Shown piece after piece: positions 58,760-64,000 of a DNA stretch of 64,000 nucleotides; position 1 is the first letter of the stretch; each line of letters starts with the position of its first letter. The stretch is from Drechslerella dactyloides (lineage: Eukaryota; Ascomycota; Orbiliomycetes; Orbiliales; Orbiliaceae). The translations under genes and the position numbers were made by a program. The notes under the pieces were generated by a model that saw nothing but the letters and a program-made list of their open reading frames with translations, searched no databases and was not told the origin of the DNA. The stretch is taken from NCBI GenBank assembly GCA_020064725.1, contig JAGTWJ010000017.1:2604001-2668000 (forward strand), read 5' to 3'.

Positions 58760-60271
58760 ATGCATATGACCGCTTCAGAATCGGTGTGCAACCCAGCGAT
58801 CCGGGAGCATTTCCCTGGAAGACTGAGGAACCGCTTTGGTGTAAGTTGCCAAAACCAACGGCACTTCATGCTACAGTCCATGAAAACTGCTGCTTGGCTA
58901 CCGCTAGAGGCTGATGTTGTGCAAATATTGAATTCATGGCGAGGTTTCATTCGCATAGTGCATGCCGATATTCCCATTGATGGCGATAGTCTGCTCCAAT
59001 ATGGATCATCGACCCTTGAGATACGCCCTTGGGAAAATGAAAACGGAGTTTCTGTGAAAAACGGGATCTGGATGCTCCTAGAGCCAGAGCAGCAGCCATG
59101 GATGATGTCACAAGCGAAATACCTCGAGGTTGGTCCCTTTGTACATACCCGTTCTGACATAGGTATCCAGGAGCTCCTACTATGCATGTTGAGCGCCCGG
59201 GTGGCAATTTTGAACTAACGTCCATTCTAATGGGATCCTATGCGCGTAGTTGGCTCTCAGTGGAAGCGACACTGCCGTCACGAAAACGTTGTTTCAAGAC
59301 GACGCCAACGACATACCCATAGAGCTATACCAAATGACGGGCATAGATGATCCTTCTATAATGGCGTATGTGTCATCGGTATCTCTAAGTGGATGGACCG
59401 TGATCTTATCCCATTGGCCCGTCCTTTCACATGCGGGTTGCTCCGCGAATTCGGATCAAAAGAAGTACATGTGTGCTAACTTCAGATAATTCGTTGTTTC
59501 CTCGATAGGTTCGTGGCGGTACAAGCAAACTGTCGGTATATGAGCTTCAATGTGCATTATGACAAGCCGGATACACGATTCGAAATTGTGTTCCAATTGA
59601 AGACACCCCAAGGTTACGATAATTCCGTCGCAGAAGAATTCTACGGTAGGCCCTCCATATGTATAAGATGCAACCAGCACATTTTATAACTTACGAGGCG
59701 CTAATGGTATCTCTTGAAAGCATGCTGGCCGTATGCTGCGAACCCTGGCCTCGGCGAAATTCAGATGTCCAAGGCGATAGTAGATCTAAGTATTTATCCA
59801 CGACTCTTCGCTAGCGCCGATGTACCCGATCAAGAATGCCACGAGGTTTGGCTCTATCTTACCTACTACGGTGCGAATTACAATTTTCCCGCTGGAACTT
59901 CGGAAAAGGAGGACGATGATAGTGAACCATATACATGCTCACCAATGAGTGAGTTTGCACTGATAAAGGAGCCATTGGGGGCGTCGCAGAACTCGCAATG
60001 GAGTTTCGAAAGTGGGACAGAACAGATTTTGACACCAAAGGTTCCGAAGAAACCTCTGAGTGACATGGAAGTTGTCGACGAGTGGGCTACCACTCCTCGT
60101 ATAGATGACTTTGCTAGCACAGGACTCTTAGAGAGCGGCCAGTTTGGATATGGGAATCTAAAATCCCCTTCAATCATGGAAGAGGAGGCGGAGGCGGAGG
60201 CAGAAAATGAAACCAATGAAGGAAATGTTTCTGGGCTAGGGAAAAGTAATCCTGCCGGCCCAAATAACTAA
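58760..60271 (+). CDS. Four-exon hypothetical protein, unrecognised
   Basis: Exons 58760-59128, 59250-59365, 59509-59645 and 59721-60271 give 390 residues, with all phases closing. The start is the first ATG after an in-frame TAA at 58733. Exon 1 has globular character (AAWLPLEADVVQIL, FIRIVHADIPIDGDSLLQY, STLEIRPWE, NGIWMLLEPEQQPW). The middle exons encode IPIELYQMTGIDD, then YMSFNVHYDKPDTRFEIVF, which reads like beta strands. Exon 4 has WPYAANPGLGEIQM, EVWLYLTYYGANYNF and a disordered acidic tail. No signal peptide or known domain is seen. The first intron uses GTTGGT, a weak donor, so the first junction is the least certain. An ATG at 58705 in another frame gives a hydrophobic peptide that does not splice in phase to exon 2. 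Function unknown. Confidence 0.65.
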
Positions 60272-62068
60272 ATTGCCATAATCTCAACCGTATTTCTACG
60301 TAACTTCGATGGTAGCCTTCTCCTTTCACCTAACTACCTACTTAACTAGAGTCCCGGAGCTCTAGAATGATCGTTGAGAATAATTACAACCAAGACTTCT
60401 ATGCCCATCTAGGTCTCAAAGATTAATCCATCGAATACATTAATAGCATCAAGACCGACGACACGCACGAGGAGAGAGTAACATCAAGATATGTTCCTGC
60501 CTAAGCTATATATATAGCAGGGCCCTGAGAACTGGTCGGTAGGCGCCGTGGCATTCATGCGCAAGTAGCTGGTCAAGCAACACAACGTCAACGTTGTAAT
60601 TTATTCGTATTGAGCAGACTAAGTAGATTCGCACGTAACGGGCAATAAATACGATCACTCACAAATATATGAACATTCGATGCATTCTCGCATAGAATAA
60701 CTGCACTGGATATGGAATAGAATTGCTTTCGCAAGAATTGCGGAACCCCAAGGCGGAGCTGCAGAATTACCAGCTGGGGAGCTAAGCACTACAGGATCCC
60801 AGAGCTGAGCTCATGAGGGTAGAAAGCCCCGTCACTTCATGAATTCAAGCAACACGTCATGCAAGTCAATACCAGCTACTTGCGGAGATGGAAGGATGCC
60901 GAAGGACAGCTTGGGTACGTGAACCCAACGGAACGTTATGATGCTAAATTTAAATTATTCCGGAGATGCCGATATCAGGCAGCTCTATAGTGATGCCAGA
61001 GCTGTCTAGAAAACCCTCGAAGTTTTAAGCTCCAGGCTCACGATAAATTTAGAGGTGCATAAAGGTTTGACCGTTGCAACGCAAAACGACGTCGGTTCCG
61101 AATGCCACACTGGTGCACTAGCGAGTCCCTGTCCCTGTCGGAACTGCCCTTAAGACTGCCCGCCTCCCGCTGAGGCAGGAGACCAACAGACAGGACACTT
61201 TAGCTGTTTAGAGCCTCGTTTATACTTACTTCTACAAGATCATCTACTGGGTTGCAACGTAACCTCATGTTCTCGAAGGTCTTGACCAGAAACAGTCTAC
61301 GCATGACGCACACGAGATCTACGCGCGTACTGGTCGGATCTGGTATCGGTAACTTCTGAGCCGCTTATCCGAATGGTCGGAAATGGCCTGAGGATGATCC
61401 GGCCACCGACGTTAATGGCTGACTTTTCCGGCCGTCGCACCTGCTCTGACTGCGTCTGGATGTCAATTTCAACCGAAAATTATTACCAGATTGACGAACA
61501 TTCATCACCTGCCAGCAAGCTTCAGAAATTGCGGTCATGTAACGTTCCTGGCTTCCTTGACCTCAAGCTATAATTATAACTGGCGGCAGACAAGTTTAGG
61601 TTAGAAGCGAGGAAACGGCACCCTGATATGGTATCTCGATACATGGGTGAACCCTGTAGCCTAGCCACTTGTACCTGCTTGACGCGTGCTTTACTTAACC
61701 TAACATCCCAACGGGGATGTGCGCTGCACTATGCAGTCAATGTTGCATCGAAAGGCAAGTGATGATGTCAAGACCCTGACAAAGCCTTGTCTTAAACTTT
61801 CGTTAGCAAATTGTTCGCGATCTCCACGGACCGATCAGGTGAGCCGGTGTCTAGTATCTCCACATTTTTCTTTTGGGGAATTTCCAACTAAAAATGTAGT
61901 ATATAAAGCCATCTAGATGCCATGACAGACCCTTCATCTCAGCATCAGCATCAAGCTTCAATATCCAAGTATCACACTCGCTACAACACTTCCAAACCAA
62001 CTCACTTCGCTACTACAGCTTTATTTTCTATACATCGTTATATCATCTTATAACCAACATCTCTCAAA
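60272..62068. other. Spacer upstream of the PhiA-like gene
   Basis: No gene seen. The part nearest 62069 is the PhiA-like promoter and a C/A/T-rich leader; the rest is mixed sequence with short frames only. Confidence 0.55.
61900..61907 (+). promoter_or_regulatory. TATA box of the PhiA-like gene
   Basis: TATATAAA lies 162 nt before the ATG at 62069 and is followed by a C/A/T-rich, G-poor leader, the usual arrangement in strongly expressed fungal genes. Confidence 0.6.
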
Positions 62069-62674
62069 ATGCAGTTCACTATCGCTACCCTCCTTGCTGC
62101 CATCTCTGCCGTCTCTGCGGCCCCAGCTGCGCTCCCCAGCGATGCCCCAGCATCTGAGCTGAAATTCGGCATCATGGCAATCCGATCCGCTTCTCCGATC
62201 CACTATGGCCAGGTCAATGCTTCTGGCCAAAAATTCTTCATCGGCGTCGAGCCAAGCGCTTACTGCCCCGTCCCGCCAGTCCCCGCCGGAGCCTGCCCCT
62301 CCGGTAAATACACCTCTATGGTCGGTGATTCCAGCCTTTCCCTGAACGTCATGGTTCCCGGCGGCCAGAGAATCTACATCGACGCCGACGGTTCCCTAAG
62401 CTACACCCAGGCCCACAGCGCCTTCATGCCCCCCGGCGCCGTCACCGATGGGTTCACCATTGGCCCGGTTCAAGAGAACACCCTCCGTCACATCAGCCAC
62501 AGCAAGGGTGGGTTCTATGCCTGCCCAGCCAAGAAGGACCAAGCCCCATGGAAGATCTTTGTTGGTCAGCCAACTGATGCCGCTGCCCCCAGCGGCAGCG
62601 CCTCTGACTGCCTCCCCTTCTCGGCTACGGCCGTTGAATTCAAGACCGAGCAGTTCGGTGCTTGGCAATACTAA
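62069..62674 (+). CDS. phiA: PhiA-like secreted cell wall protein
   Basis: Single exon, 201 residues. Residues 1-18 are a signal peptide (MQFTIATLLAAISAVSAA). The mature protein follows the Aspergillus PhiA family closely: IRSASPIHYGQVNASGQKFF, a C-P-V-P-P...C-P-S-G pair, VPGGQRIYIDADGSLSYTQ, the family word AHSAFMPPGA, Y-A-C-P, then D-C-L-P-F and a terminal A-W-Q-Y. Four cysteines could form two disulfides. Family knowledge: PhiA is a secreted cell wall protein needed for normal phialide and conidium development, and relatives are abundant secreted proteins of hyphae. Codons strongly favour C at the third position compared with neighbours, which together with the TATA box and pyrimidine-rich leader suggests high expression. 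The ATG context CAAAATGC is good. It may act in conidiation or in the hyphal wall. Confidence 0.92.
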   Translation: MQFTIATLLAAISAVSAAPAALPSDAPASELKFGIMAIRSASPIHYGQVNASGQKFFIGVEPSAYCPVPPVPAGACPSGKYTSMVGDSSLSLNVMVPGGQRIYIDADGSLSYTQAHSAFMPPGAVTDGFTIGPVQENTLRHISHSKGGFYACPAKKDQAPWKIFVGQPTDAAAPSGSASDCLPFSATAVEFKTEQFGAWQY

Positions 62675-64000
62675 ATCGGACATCGAGAGATGTTCGATCC
62701 GAACCCTGCGATATAAATATCAACAGACAATGTCTATTATATCCGGGGCGTGGAAACTATGAGGCGGCCGGTTTGCAAACGCATTAATGTATTCTCAACG
62801 AGAGTTCTTTGAAATCCTTCACAAAAGTCCACATAAAAATGCATTGCATAGGCGCAATCTGATTTCCTGGTTCTTGTTTGTTTAGAAAGTTTAGTGAAGA
62901 TACAATTGACGTCACACGTATATATATAAATTTGAAAACGAATATTTAGAGATCAACCCCTGCGCATTATTTACACTCTTAAAAGGTCCCATATTCTACT
63001 TAAGTACTTAATATTGTAGTGAGAAGTCAAATCAAGTCAGTCTCACACGCGCACCGTGCACCGGATGAAGAATTAAAACAGAGGACGCAACGCTGGCATC
63101 GAGCTAACCGCAACGCACAAAATACAACGTGTTGCGAGATCGCGGGAGCAGTACAAAGCCTAGCTTAAGCGCATAAGCTTAACTGATCAGGTGCATGCTG
63201 TAGCCCGGCCGGGCCCAGGCCTCCCATATATGCATATATATATGTTGATTTCAGGATTCGTTGGGCCAGTGTTACAGATCTAGATCTCAGCCTAGTCGGC
63301 TTTGGCCTATGGGTGTGGTAGATAGGCTAGGCCATCCATTCGATGGGACCCTTAGAGTACAAAGCTAGTGACGTCCCTGGGTATTCAACACTTCGTTTTG
63401 TTGAGCCAGATCATTGATATATTAATAGCAATCGATAGTGTACTAGCTGGCAGTAGAGTAGTAGTACTGTAGTAGAGCTCGAAATAAATCGTATTTATTG
63501 TATCACCGGTAACTAGTGGTCGATCACACGCAAAACCCATAGATCGATGACCTTCACGATGCCCCCGTGCTACCAGCGGCTACACGCAGGCTCAGTGGCA
63601 GCTTGTGCGACAATGTGTTTCGGGGTGTAGAGTCAAGAGGTCGAAACCCCCAGCTAGATTCTGCAAATGCCCGAGCCGGAGTGTTAGCTCCTTGCGTATC
63701 ATTAGTTTACAACGTGTGCTTTGCGTGCGCTTTGGTGTAACTGGGCGAATTGCACGCTGCAAAAGTGCACTGCATTACGGAGCTGGAGCGCGTTGGGAGC
63801 CCTCAGTAAAGCTGTATCGTATCACGAGTGATGTCTCACCGACATTTCGATACTACGCTGATATTCATGCATGGGTGCGAATGCTACATCGTTGCATGTA
63901 TCGATGTATCGTTTCGAAATTGGAGACTCGCCTCGATGCCAGCGCCTGGCATCAAGGCTAATTGCAGACTACATGAAGACGACGCACACTTGGTGCGTGA
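62675..64000. other. AT-rich right end, no gene seen
   Basis: 3' flank of the PhiA-like gene, then AT-rich sequence with an ATATATGCATATATAT palindrome near 63228-63243. A frame at 63605-63961 has no family signal. Nothing else is supported up to the window edge. Confidence 0.5.

Noticed and set aside
58705..58914. ATG at 58705 as start of the four-exon orphan
   Set aside because: Its frame cannot be spliced in phase to the following exons by any donor that I found; the frame from 58760 fits directly.
1..64000. tRNA, rRNA or CRISPR array
   Set aside because: I looked for T-loop-like GGTTCGAATCC words and regularly spaced repeats and found none; a dedicated tRNA scan would be decisive.

Overview
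This window is from the nuclear genome of a filamentous ascomycete (Pezizomycotina; class not resolved). Its genes are split by short introns (about 50-160 nt, GT...AG). The recognisable products are fungal: a PhiA-type cell wall protein, a Zn(II)2Cys6 protein, the V-ATPase assembly factor Pkr1, the spliceosomal protein SmD1, a fungal DUF2235 hydrolase and a Fot1/pogo transposon. Gene models were assembled by hand from splice signals, reading phase and family resemblance. Coordinates span first to last coding base, and exon limits are given in each entry.

Layout. 1-11 kb is gene-poor; the one gene found is a three-exon gene at 5018-5817 for a 189-residue protein with two complete Zn(II)2Cys6 clusters in tandem. 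11.3-12.4 kb holds an NmrA/isoflavone-reductase-like oxidoreductase. 15.2-20.7 kb is a compact core: a basic, disordered, probably nuclear protein (-), SmD1 (+), SDHAF3/Sdh7 (-) and Pkr1 (+), the last two divergent. 21.9-22.8 kb is an unrecognised secreted protein (-). 25.5-27.6 kb is an eight-exon secreted SGNH/GDSL esterase (-). 30.1-32.2 kb is a six-exon DUF2235 alpha/beta-hydrolase (-). 34.4-36.0 kb is a four-exon protein with two DUF427 repeats (+). 39.5-44.8 kb is a 1625-residue coiled-coil protein (+). 46.05-46.87 kb is an orphan (+). 47.44-49.33 kb is an intact pogo/Fot1-type DNA transposon with perfect 51-bp inverted repeats and a TA duplication. 50.05-51.73 kb is a coiled-coil/proline-rich orphan (-). 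51.7-58.8 kb is a second gene-poor stretch. 58.76-60.27 kb is a four-exon orphan (+) and 62.07-62.67 kb a PhiA-like secreted cell wall protein (+).

I see no biosynthetic cluster or other coordinated pathway. The housekeeping genes sit in the compact middle; the accessory-looking genes (secreted proteins, double zinc cluster, transposon) lie in or beside long spacers. No tRNA, rRNA or CRISPR array was found. The most unusual item is the tandem Zn(II)2Cys6 gene, in which an intron interrupts each cluster at the same place, directly before the third cysteine, suggesting duplication of an exon-intron unit.
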